DNA of 64,000 nt from Rhynchonema sp. JSB1_4. Taxonomy: Eukaryota; Nematoda; Chromadorea; Monhysterida; Xyalidae. The translations under genes and the position numbers were made by a program. A model generated the notes under the pieces. That model was not told the origin of the DNA, ran no database searches, and saw only the letters and a list, made by a program, of their open reading frames with translations. The DNA lies in NCBI GenBank assembly GCA_030248065.1, contig JASAMV010008011.1:49693-113692 (forward strand). Direction: 5' to 3'. Positions within the stretch are counted from its first letter, which is position 1. The number at the start of each line of letters is the position of its first letter. This document shows positions 25,534 to 36,500 of this stretch, piece after piece.

Positions 25534-28500
25534 TGCATAGCAATGGCCAACGACAACCCCACTGCAATGGAGCCTGGTGTCCGAGTGAAAGCGCTCATTG
25601 CTGAGGGCAGCACTGTGCACATACCTGGTTGGTGTTTTTTCAGAGTTTATTGTATGATAACACGACGCCAACACGAGCCCGATTTCGGAGATGGCAAATT
25701 AGTGAAGCACTCGTACGTGATTGCTGATTTGGGAACTGTTACACGTAGAATACAGCTATTTTCTGCAAGAAAAGGGTTTCTGTTTCTATTCGTTATGCAA
25801 GCACACGGCCTCCGATGTCGGGCTCGTGTTGGCGTTGTTTGCCCGTACTTTCTATCCCTGGCTGGATGTCTGCCTTGATATTGCCAGTGGCGACTTCTCA
25901 ACTTATTTCATGCTTGAATCGAAACATTTTCTGTCGAGTCAAATATTCACTTCGACATTTGACTGTCGGTAAATGGCAAAATTTGCTTTTTTTCAAAGCT
26001 TTCGATCGATACCTGGTCATAATTACCCCCAGCCATTGGCAAGATTGCCAAAATATTGCCGACAATACCTTTAATTGGAAAACTTATTCCTGACTGACCC
26101 ATAAATCACTCGTGATCCGAGAACAAGTGTACACCGCAGTCACACTCACAGATGTTTCACAACCACTATACGGCACGTTTGCACGTCTAATAATATTTCA
26201 GTGACCAAACTGCCGTTTTCCCGCGTGCTACGTTCGGTTGACGAAGTATATCGAATGGCAAATGTGTACTATGACGAAAAGGCGTACGCAAAGGCACTGC
26301 CGCTGTATACCAGGTTTCTCACGTTAGTTGAATGAAATTTTGGTGAACTTATTTTGCGCTCTGTTTGCATGCTGCAAGATCAATTGATTGTAACACTACG
26401 CCAACGCGGGCCCGATTTCGGAGGTGGCAGGTAGTGAAACATTCACACGTGGCTGCTGATTTGGGAAGTCTTACACGTTGTAGAATACAACGTGGCGTAT
26501 GAGGATTTTCTTTTTCGATCCGTTTTGAAAACACGCTACCTCCGAAATTGAAAGCACGCCACCTCGTGTTGGCGCAGTTTGCCTGTATGCATCTCGGGCC
26601 GAAGCGTTTTGTCTCAATCTCCAGAACTAAAGACTTAATTTTGCAAATAGGACACAAAATGTTTCTATACTTTGATATTAGTTGCCATATCTTTGATCGA
26701 ACTTGGTTTTTTGACCTTTTCCATGGGAAAGAAAATAATGAAAAAGAAAATCAGCTTAGGTCAAGTTTGCGCGAGAGCTAACGGGCCATCGCGCCCATTT
26801 GACTCAATATGGTTCATAAAACCGATCATCAATTTTGATATCAGCTTTGTGCAATTCACCTGAATGAATTCTTGAATGTTGAGAAGCAATTCACTAGATT
26901 TTTCTCTCTTTCTTGTAGAATGCACGTGGAGCATTTGCCAAAACATCCTAATTACAAGGAGGGCTATCACAGAGAAGAAGCAGTCAAGTGTAAAAAGGTC
27001 GGTCATGTATGTTCGTGGAGAATGTATACATTTTCTCTTATTGTTCTTTTTGTTATTTCGGTTCGATCACAAAAAATTCCCCCATTTCTTTGTCAGAAAA
27101 TGCACAGCGCGATGGACCGCTGTGAACAACTGAAGGCACTATTGAAGACACAGTACGTTCACGAATACGAAGTGTATGAGAAGGAGAGACTGGAGAGGGA
27201 AGAGGTGTGTTTTTTTTATTATTCATCTACTATGACGTTTTGCTCTTTCAATTTGTTGTGAAACATCAGCCAGCCTGGTGGCATGTCGTGAGTAAAATAC
27301 GTCGTGCTGCTATCGAAAGCAGCTGTGTATCTCCTGTTTTTGATTTGACCTCATGCACAATGGTGTAGCTGGGGGGGGTGGGGGGTCCCCCCTAGGTACA
27401 GTAGGTAGGTTGCCGCCCCTCGCCTGGTACAGTAGGTAGGTTGCCGCCCCTCCCCTGGTACAGTAGGTAGGTGGCCGCCCCACCTAACTTTTCACCCAAA
27501 ACATTCATTTTTGGCTTGAAATTGCATAAAATTAGCATATTTGTCTGCAAATAGGCGAAAAATCGCGCGCTGCGCGCGAGATTAGTGTTTTAGGCCACAT
27601 TTTCTTCAGTATTTAGACATAAAAAATTTCGGTTTCCAGATGACCCCCCCCCCCAAGTGGTACGACCCCCCTAGCTCGGCTGGTACAGTAGGTAGGTTGC
27701 CGCCCCCGCCTGGGTAGCTACACCACTGCTCATGCGCAATGTGGCGCGCCGGTTCTCGCACGTCTTTTGCAAACCGTTTTTTTAATTAGTGCCAGTGGAT
27801 AATAATAGGTATTGGTCGCACAACGACAATACAAGAATTCATCAACCTTTTTTCTGAATTGACAGAGCACGGAACGAATTGAGGTCAGCCAGCTAGAAGT
27901 TGTCATCACCCAGTTTGGTGGCGCGACCACCCCCATTTGGCGGTTACGCTTTCGAGAATTTGCGCCAATCTAGAACCACTGAAAAGGTCGCCTAAATAAG
28001 CTCTCCCAGCTCACTGATGTTTCGTCCAACATATAAATTCAGCACGAACGTCAAGCGCGCGAATCGCGAGCAGCCCAAAGTGCGGCTGACGCGCGATTGG
28101 CTGCTCAATTGGCCATATCGGCTGACGTGACGCCCAGTGCACCGCCTGCTTATGTACCGCCGAGTGAAACATCAGCCAGCTATGATCCGGAAAGATTCAG
28201 CGCGATTGCTGGTGCTGCCATTCCTGGTGCGTGGTTGTTATTGAATTTTATTGGTTGAACTGGTTCAGCTTGGCGTTTTTTTCGTTTTTTTGTGTTCAAA
28301 GTACGGATGGTTGGCATCTCTGTTGTGAGCTTGAGATCGAAGCTCTCAATAACGTCTTTTTACAGTGTCGGTAGTGCAAAGTGCACAAAGCGCTGTTCTG
28401 ACGCTTTGTTCCATGGGCCTGACAAGGCGACAAAATTTTCAATTATTTCACATCCTTCATGGTTACATGACCGGTCATTTTCGGCAAATGTGAAGAATGC

Positions 28501-31500
28501 TTAGTGGGAATTGTGGCTTGGGCACCGAAATCAAAACAGGCGGTCACTGTATGCAGAGGGCATGGAATGGATGGGATTCAGCGTACAATAGAGGGTTGAC
28601 CGAAATCAAGCACTTACAGTATATTAACTGTTGTCGACTCAGATCCTCGACTATTGTCGTGATTGATTTGCTGCGTCGGCACCCACTCAAAAATAACGGA
28701 GGAAGATTGTGTGCAATAAGCAAAATTTGCAAGACCGGGGTGAGATTTCCGGAAATAAAAGTAAATACAAAACAGAGTGTGGAATTTACGGAATTGAAAA
28801 ATAAATACAAGACCGACTATTCTCGTCAACTCACATGTAAAGGCAAACTACGCGAACACGAGCTCGATTTCGCAGCTGACAGAACAGTGAATCATTCTGA
28901 CGTGGCTGCTGATTTGGGAAATGTTACACGTTGAAGAATACAAAGTGGAGCATGATGATTTTCTCTTTGGCTTTGACTCATGATGACTTTCTCTCGACTG
29001 CTTGAGTTGACTTCACTGACCCGATCACATATTTTCAGCGCCACCCGTCGTCTACAACGGTCTGCTTGACGACCACCTACCCCCGGTTGAGTACCAGAGT
29101 GGCGGCGGGGAAAGTTCTGTTGGGCCACCCGGTGTCGACAGAAGCACGAAACCAACGGTAAGGTGCACAAAATGATTTCGTTATATTCGGTTTGGTGTTA
29201 TTTCGGTGGCAGTGTTAAAGGGCTAGCCATATTATTCAGTACCCAATGCGCTGGGCTTCTATGATAGAGACGGAACATTTTTCGCTTGAACAATAATCTC
29301 AGTGATCTACAGTATAATTGGTTCTGGAGTTGTTTTTTTTAAATTTAGTGTTGCACGCCAAAGTTGTTCATTTGGTGCGTTAGAAACCTTTTACTCTAGT
29401 CGATATTACTGCTCCAACGCTTTTGTAAAATCAGAGTCAGACCAAAATCCATCCACATTTGTTTAGCAGCCAAAAATAGACCAGTACACCATGAGTTTAG
29501 CTTAACATTTGAGAATAAGAAGTGATAAAACGGCTGCTTGAAAATAAACGTACGTGCTCAATAAGACCAAATTCTGGCGTCAGCTCAAGCGTATTGTGGA
29601 CGTTTAGTGTTGTTTCGTGCGTACTTCGCGTTTATCACAATACAAAAATAATCGTGAAGCTGCAAAGCTTTGACCAACGGGTCAGTCAGATGTTCCCAAA
29701 GTCCACATTGTTGTGTCTCTTGCGCCACTGCTCGATGATGTTTCAGTCTGCGCAGTCGACAGCTGATGTTTCACCGGTGGGCGGGCTGCGTCGCGTCGAT
29801 GTGCCGAATGAATTGGTGCAATCATTTATGCGTCACGCCAGTAGTAATACGTTGAGAAATGTGGAGACTTGCGGCATTTTGTGCGCTAAATTGGTTGGTG
29901 CTGTTGGGGGAGCGGTTGATGATGAGATTTGTTTTTTTTATTTCTTGTGGTTGATTTGGTGACCAAATCGAAATCGTTCGTTGAGAAATCGGAATTTTTC
30001 CATACCGAGCCCAGTTTTCCGGATTTTTCCCATTACATACCCCAAAAATCAAAAAGTTCCCATACCAGTGTGTTTCTCCAACAATCTAAAAATTTCCCGT
30101 ACTCGAGGGGGTTTCTAAAAATAATGACCCCAAAAATTCTCTGCTAGTGCCAAAAATTGGTCTGCACTACAAGTGTTCAAAACTGGTTTTCTTGCGGTAG
30201 CAAGCGACTTCTGACATGTCTGGGCAAAAAATGTAAATTTTCTGCTTATCGGGCTCAAAATATCATTCATTTCCTAGGGGTGCTTGTTTTAAAAGTGGAA
30301 ACTTTCGAATTCGCCGCCCATACGATATTTTTTTGAATTTTTTTTCCATTATGACCAATCAGATTGAAGCAGATCTGAAATTAGGTGGGTTTATTTTTTG
30401 GAGCTGGCGAAATATTTTTCCGTGTCAGCTTTGCCAAGGTCATTATCCACCGAGTAGGGCAAAATGTTTCGCCAGCTCCACAAAAGAAATCGATCAAATT
30501 TCAGAGCTGCTATGTCATACTCATACATAACACACAATGCGAACAAACTAAAGAAAATCACGCCCAATTAAACAAGTAGACCAATTGTTTCAGACGATGT
30601 ATAAATGGTCGTACTGATCTGTGATCAATTACTGCCATTACCTCAGATAACTATGTAAAGGCAAACTACGCCAACACGAGCCCGATTTCGGAGGTGCAGT
30701 GTATTCAAAACGAATAGAAAGAGAAAATCATCATGCTCCACTGTGTATTTCTCCACGTTTAACATTTCCCAAATCAGCAGCCACGTATGAATGTTTCACT
30801 ATTCTGCCAGCTGCGAAATCGGGCTCGTGTTTGGCGTCGGTTGCCTATATGCGTAGGTATGATGCACGAACCATCAACAACAAACAAGATATAGTCCGGC
30901 TGGTTGATGTTTCAGCGAAACAATAAATTCTGCGTCACGCACTGCGTGATACCGAAACAAAACGGCACGCCCGACAGTTGTACGACTCACGATGAGCACG
31001 AGGTGTTTATGTTCCAAGACAGCCACGATCTGATTACTGTCGGATGGATACATGTGAGTTATCGCACTCCGGTTGGAGTTTATGATTATGTTTTCTTTTT
31101 CAAAAGCGTTTTTGCGATGGTGCAACGCGGTGATTTATTTTTGGCGCCACTTTGGCGTGCAAAATGCAGCAGTATTGCACCTGAAAGGTGAAACAACCGT
31201 GTTTATCACCCTGCGATGCGAAATTTGTCAAGTTTTTGCCATGATGACACGTGTTAATCAGTGAGGACATTTTTGTCTCATTTTAGTGTTTTACTAATAG
31301 TAATTGATCACTGCTAAAGCTCACAGCGTTATATAGATAAATATAAAACATTTGTTTTGCAACTGCGTTCGGAGTACGAGCGAACTAGCAAGCCTACCGG
31401 GTCACGATATAGGGTGATATTTTCGAAACGGTGTAAGCGTCAGTTGGGTGCAAAGGTCGGTGGAAAGCTCGGTCGACAGCTCAGTGTGATAGACCTCGGT

Positions 31501-33028
31501 GTAAACTTGAAACATTCCACGTTAATAACAGGCAATGTTTCACGTTTACACCGAGCTACGCCGACCGAGCTTTCGACCGAACTTTACACCGACCTTTACG
31601 CCCAACTGACCTTTACACCGTTTCGAAAATTCCACCCATAAGCAGATCATCAGGATGTGAATTTTTTTATAAAAAATCGTTCAGAATGACGTATCCCTGT
31701 AATTGTGGCACCATAGTTTTTTCTTTATGTCACACTTTCTGTCCATCTCCAGACGCATCCATCGCAAACCGCCTTCTTGTCATCCGTGGACATGCACACA
31801 CATTTCGCATATCAAGTCATGTTGCCGGAATCGGTCGCCGTTGTGTGCTCTCCTAATTATAATGAGTTAGTGTTTGTTTTTTCTTATGTTTTTCATTTTA
31901 TTTTTCAGATTTGTTTGTTATATTATTTCGATGGAGATATTCTGACAAGATTTCTTGGGAGAAACGTCTCAAACGCGTTGCCTGATCCGTAAAGCGCACG
32001 CAGCCAGCTGAGTGTAGACTTGTGTGTTGAGCGACTGGCAGCAGTCACGTGACCGCTGTTGCTGATACACGCGTAGTCGCTTAACGGATCAGGTACAGCG
32101 CTTGAAAAGTTCCTCCCAAAAGTATTGTTAGAGTGTATTTATTGGGATTTGGTGTGAACGCGAAACCACAGGTTTTGTGGTTTTGGGAGATTTTTCGTTA
32201 TTCGCGCGTAACATCAGGTTTCGAGCGCGGACGTTGTAGTTCGAAAAAATAGTGCAGTGTGCAGAATATTTATATTTGTCATGGTTATCTGTGCACATAT
32301 GTTATCATGCCGATTCGTGGTATTTTCGTTCGTGCTACTAGCCAATGCAGGAAAAAAACAGTTCCAAGTTGGTTATGTTAAATTGCGTTTCGGTGAAAGG
32401 AAACGGAACTCATGCGAAGAAAGATTTACTGTCATTCTTTGCAGAGTCGGTATTTTCAAATTGACCGAGCCGGGTATGCGACAGATTGGTTCGTGTAATG
32501 AATCCGGATTTCATCCGCACAACAAGGAACCGCCGTTGTTTGAAGTTTGTTGGGTTTCGATTTGTTTGTTTGTTTTTTTTCGTTTCAGCTCGCGTACACG
32601 TACTGGTAATTGATCGCTGGTCAAACTTTTTTGTACGGAGTCATTCTAGCTTGTAACTTCAACTATACTCTGGCAATTCTTTTGGGAGAAACTTTTCAAC
32701 CGCGTTGCCTGATCCGTCAAGCTCATCATGCGTGCACTGGCTACGGAAGTCACGTGACCGCTATAGCCAGTGCACGCGTCATGCGCTTTACGGATCATTG
32801 AAAAGTTTCTCCCAAAAGAATTGTCAGAGTATAGCTTGCCATCTCTGGTTATGCTTTCGGTTTATTGCGGGAATAAATTGCTAGCGCCTTGATATAAAAC
32901 TGGTGACACATTTTCTTGGCTGACATTAAGGTTTCGTTGCTATAAATTATAACAAATTGCAGAGTTGTGCCCACAGCACGATCGATCATGCTGCGAGTGC
33001 TGACGTTGTGGACTTGCGGTCAACATGA
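25534..33028 (+). CDS. STAMBP: STAMBP/AMSH, JAMM-type deubiquitinase
   Basis: ATG at 25543. Coding exons: 25543-25627, 26202-26322, 26919-26997, 27097-27204, 28043-28226, 29039-29157, 29747-29893, 30916-31053, 31753-31865, 32445-32544, 32963-33028. They sum to 1260 bases, 419 residues, close to human STAMBP. The N-terminus is a USP8-dimerisation/MIT-like helical domain ([40 protein letters not shown]) followed by a charged coiled coil ([15 protein letters not shown]). The C-terminus is the MPN+ domain: catalytic Glu in [12 protein letters not shown], the JAMM zinc motif in [18 protein letters not shown], and the second zinc pair in [13 protein letters not shown]. It ends ADVVDLRST. It is known to cleave Lys63-linked ubiquitin on endosomes with ESCRT-0. 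A 3' splice site lies 9 bases before the ATG, supporting trans-splicing. Confidence 0.95.
25662..25838. repeat. Foldback element, GCCAACACGAGCCCGATTTC family (copy 2)
   Basis: Left ACGCCAACACGAGCCCGATT, right GGGCTCGTGTTGGCGT. The interior carries GTGAAGCACTCGTACGTG and GAACTGTTACACGTAGAATA. It lies in STAMBP intron 1. Confidence 0.8.
26398..26580. repeat. Foldback element, GCCAACACGAGCCCGATTTC family (copy 3)
   Basis: Left ACGCCAACGCGGGCCCGATT, right CACGCCACCTCGTGTTGGCG. It holds GTGAAACATTCACACGTGG and ACACGTTGTAGAATACAACG inside. It lies in STAMBP intron 2. Confidence 0.75.
27361..27727. repeat. Foldback element, TGGTGTAGCTGGGG family
   Basis: Starts TGGTGTAGCTGGGGGGG and ends GTAGCTACACCAC. 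The phrase GGTACAGTAGGTAGGTTGCC repeats three times near the left end and once near the right. It is a relative of the CAGTGTAGTTCC and CAGTGGTGT families. It lies in the STAMBP intron 27205-28042. Confidence 0.75.
28843..28990. repeat. Foldback element, GCCAACACGAGCCCGATTTC family (copy 4, truncated)
   Basis: The left end AACTACGCGAACACGAGCTC and the inner block (GACGTGGCTGCTGATTTGGG, AATGTTACACGTTG) are present. The right terminal repeat is missing. It lies in the STAMBP intron 28227-29038. Confidence 0.6.
30663..30845. repeat. Foldback element, GCCAACACGAGCCCGATTTC family (copy 5)
   Basis: Left CGCCAACACGAGCCCGATTT, right AAATCGGGCTCGTGTTTGGC. Compared with the STAMBP copies at 25662 and 26398, its interior is inverted (CAGCAGCCACGTATGAATGT). 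It lies in the STAMBP intron 29894-30915. Confidence 0.8.
31412..31639. repeat. 220-bp palindromic element, GGGTGATATTTTCGAAACGG family (copy 1)
   Basis: Starts GGGTGATATTTTCGAAACGG and ends CCGTTTCGAAAATTCCACCC. The arms are built from repeats of AAAGGTCGGTG and ACTCGGTGTAAAC with their complements, around a TAATAACA loop. Further copies are at 49117-49345 and 56922-57150. All are in introns. Confidence 0.9.
31942..32132. repeat. Foldback element, TTGGGAGAAAC family (copy 2)
   Basis: Left CTGACAAGATTTCTTGGGAG, right AAAGTTCCTCCCAAAAGTAT. It contains GCGTTGCCTGATCCGTAAAG near the left end and its complement TTAACGGATCAGG near the right. It lies in the STAMBP intron 31866-32444. Confidence 0.8.
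32666..32831. repeat. Foldback element, TTGGGAGAAAC family (copy 3)
   Basis: Near-perfect ends: TACTCTGGCAATTCTTTTGG and the complement CCAAAAGAATTGTCAGAGTA. It is the best preserved of the three and lies in the STAMBP intron 32545-32962. Confidence 0.85.
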
Positions 33029-33512
33029 AAGTGTTTGTAATTCTGTGATAGAAAATAAAATATAATTATTGAGTACAGATTTTTTAAGTCGAGTTTTTAA
33101 ACACTTGCTTTTCAAGGCTTCTATTTCGCTTGCGTTCACGGGTTTCAATGACAGAAACCAACTGCGAAAAAGCTTCGAAGCGCTGACCATTACATTCGAG
33201 ATACAGCTAAAGAAATTTATTGTTAATTTGCTGATTGTGTCATTTGCATCTCAAGATTGATTCACTACATATTTGACTTTGCGTCCGTCTGACTGTTTGC
33301 TCTTATTTACAACCATAACGTTGTAATGGGATATTTTGAATGCGATTCATTTTGCTTTGAAGTAAAATCGAAAATTAAATATGTAATTCATGGCTGTATT
33401 GAACCATCTTGACTATCAGTTGCATCTGATAACTCTGCAAATATCTTTCATGTTTGTTTTTGTTCTTTTCTTGATATTTTTTTGATCAAAAAATAATATT
33501 TCAGTCACCAAA
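33029..33512 (+). other. STAMBP-XPC spacer
   Basis: 484 bases containing AATAAA at 33054-33059 (26 bases after the STAMBP stop) and a TTTCAG acceptor ending at 33504, eight bases before the XPC ATG. It is AT-rich with no promoter-like element I can name. Confidence 0.55.
33501..33504 (+). promoter_or_regulatory. Candidate trans-splice acceptor of XPC
   Basis: AATATTTCAG ends at 33504, with eight bases (TCACCAAA) before the XPC ATG. No upstream coding exon in frame is visible. Confidence 0.5.
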
Positions 33513-36500
33513 ATGTCGCCTCCGATGACACGGCGTCGGCGGTCGATGTTGGTTCCCGATTCAGACAACAACCCGACAATCTCGACCCAGACCAAGACAG
33601 GGACTAAACATAATCATAAAGTGAATGAAAAACGCAAATCAGACGCAAATGAGGCCCCTAGTCCGCCAAAAATTGGTCGAAAATCCAAGATTTCTCAAAA
33701 TGTGCATGAGGATCCGAATAACAACAACATGGACTGCGACAGGCCAGAAACATCGCGAAACGTTTCCAATTCTGAGTTGAAGCTGAAACCGGCTAACAAG
33801 AAGCGACCCCCTCGAAGCGTGCCGAAAGTTGTCAAGGAACCGGTACAAGGTGGCGGACTTTTATCCTTGCGTTTTTTTGTGTCTCAATTTACCTACACTG
33901 TGGTTCTAGCCACATTCTGCACACCCATTCCAGATGCCAAGCCAAAAAATGAAAACAGGCCTAGCGCTGTGAAGAAAACGAAGCCAGATGACAGCACAGG
34001 TATTCAACATTCTGACCATTTGCGAGGTACATTACCGGTAAAGTTTGCGTATTTACACGCTTGGCTTCCCACGCGTTGTAGTTACCACATTTGCATTACA
34101 CTAGTCTTGCATGCTCAGGGTCTTTGAATCAGTTTCACTTATAACTTTTCAGCGAAGATAACAGCGCCAGCTAAACAAAAATCATCCAACGTGCCAAAAT
34201 CTGCCAAGACAAATGTTTCAAAGGCTGACCATCTAATGTCGTCAGACGACTCGGACTGGGAAGACGTACAGCCGACGACCAGTGCGCAAAGCGCGACGAC
34301 CAGTGCGCAAAGCGCGACGACCAGTGCGCAAAGCGCGACGACCAGTGCGCAAAGCGCGACGACCAGTGCGCAAAGCGCGACGACCAGTGCGCAAAGCGCG
34401 ACGACCAGTGCGCAAAGCGCGACGACCAGTGCGCAAAGCGCGACGACCAGTGCGCACGGCGGCGAGCACAAGGGAACGATACACATCACGATGAATAAAT
34501 ACAAGAAGAAAACGTGAGTTGCGGTTGCATCGGTTATTTTTGTCGCGCGCTGTCAGATTGCCTGGTGAACTCTGCATTGATGGGGATCAGTAACCGTGTT
34601 GAAAATACCGTATAGTCCAGCCACGAGCTCATGAGACCACTTTTTTAAAGCTTGCTTGGCCAGACTAAAAAATGCGCCGGTTACACGGGTTTTCGCGAAC
34701 AAAAGAAAGAGATTGGGCCCCCAGAGAGATGATGACAAGTTCCAGCTGGCTGACCTCAATTTGTTGCGTGCTTACGCGAACAGCAACGTTGTTCAACATA
34801 CAACTGTTTTGGGAGTCAAAAGGGAATTTACGCACCGAGGTGGAAAGCCAGAGCGTGTTTTAAAAAAAATACATGCGCTTCTCTTTCTTTCATTTCCGAA
34901 ATACGTGGAACCGGAACATTATTGGATCCGTTCAAGTCAAGTTCAAAATAAGTCGTCTCATGAGTTCGTGGCTGAACTATACTTGTTTCGATTCTTTTTC
35001 TGTAATTCCGTGTGTGTCGATTGGTGGCCTTGATAACTCAGGGTCGGTCCGCTGTCTGAATCGGAAAAGCGAGCTTTCGTTCACAGTGTTGAATATCGAT
35101 TGCCCTTTATCGATTCCCTCTTCTTGCTCGTTCTTCAGCAAATGTGAGGAGTACGTGGAAACATTTCTGCGACGGGAAATCAATCGATTTCGCAAAGATC
35201 TACAAGTTGACATGCACGAGGTTGGTTTATCTTTATTTGATTAAGTCTCGTTGTTTGCTCGGCGAGTATTTCTACGAAATTTTCAAACTGTTGCTGAGAA
35301 AGACTCTGTTTCGGTGATAATGGCATTCAGCAATTCATTAGTCAGTTGGTCCTTCGTTTTCTTATCTTTTGCTGTAAATGACATGTACTGTTTGCCCAGG
35401 TCGACCTTCTGTTACATATAGCCCGTCTGAAACATCAGTCTCGTGTGTGTAACAGTCCACTTGTGCGTGCACTGGCTCTGTCCGTGGTGCCGGGTTGGTT
35501 TGGTTTTCGTTTCTTCCTCTTGTTTTCTCTTCAAAATATTTGAAAATATTTGATTTTAGGCTCGTTTATCGACTACGCTAAGGTCAAGCTGAACACCAAA
35601 GTGATTGGCAAACTAGTCAGCTGGTTTCGCGCCGAATTCCAATTCAAACCATTTCTGCTCAGGCCCTACGCTCTCAGTGTTAGCTTCTCAAATTATTCAG
35701 TATTTTTTCTTTGGTTTGAATAAAAGGGATGCGAGAGCATTGTGTGACTGTTGTATTTAGCAAATTATTGAAAAAATTAATTTGGAGTCCTGTCTACGCC
35801 AAGGTTTCGCGGGGTATTCGAGACCATCGGCGTGACGTTGTGCCCCCCGCTCGTCAGCCGAATAGCACAATTCAGTTTTTTGAGCAGTTTTTTTCAGGTA
35901 TCCGACTTAACGCTAATGTTCAACACGAAACTAGTCACCAGCTGCTTGCATCTAGCGGCGGTTAGTTCCATAAGTGTCCACTGTATTTTAGCTAACAGTA
36001 CTATCGGCAAATCAAGTCAAATCTTGTCAAATCAAGCAATAATGCATGAACCCCTGCGCGAGAAATAATAATACATGTGACATGACAACTTGGTTTGACC
36101 ACCGTACTATGAGGTAGTATTTTATCGACCACAATCATCAACCCAACTCACTGATGTTTCACCGACAATATATATGTAACAATCACAGATGTTCGTGTCG
36201 TGTGCGCGTGCGATCGGTCTACAAGCACGACTTGTGTGCTCGATTCAGCCACTGGCCATCAAATTGGACGCGAATAATGCAAACAATGGCACATCGGATG
36301 AGAAAAAGGTTTGATGTTGATGTGCAGTTTTCCTCCTGGTCTTACTTCGTTGATGACAGATCCAAATTGGTAATTTGATAGGGTCTGTCTTGGTCACGTA
36401 ACTTTTTTTTGAACTACAGTATCACCGTTTATTGCGATCAGAGTGAACGTTGTTTCAGACAGACTGTTTGCAATATAACTTTTACGGTGGTTCATATTCA

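Noticed and set aside
31357..31641. 94-codon ORF, repeated at 49120-49413
   Set aside because: It is the palindromic 220-bp element read in one frame.
34139..34577. Antisense ORFs of ALVVALC or GRRALRT repeats
   Set aside because: They are shadows of the XPC 21-bp coding repeat on the other strand.
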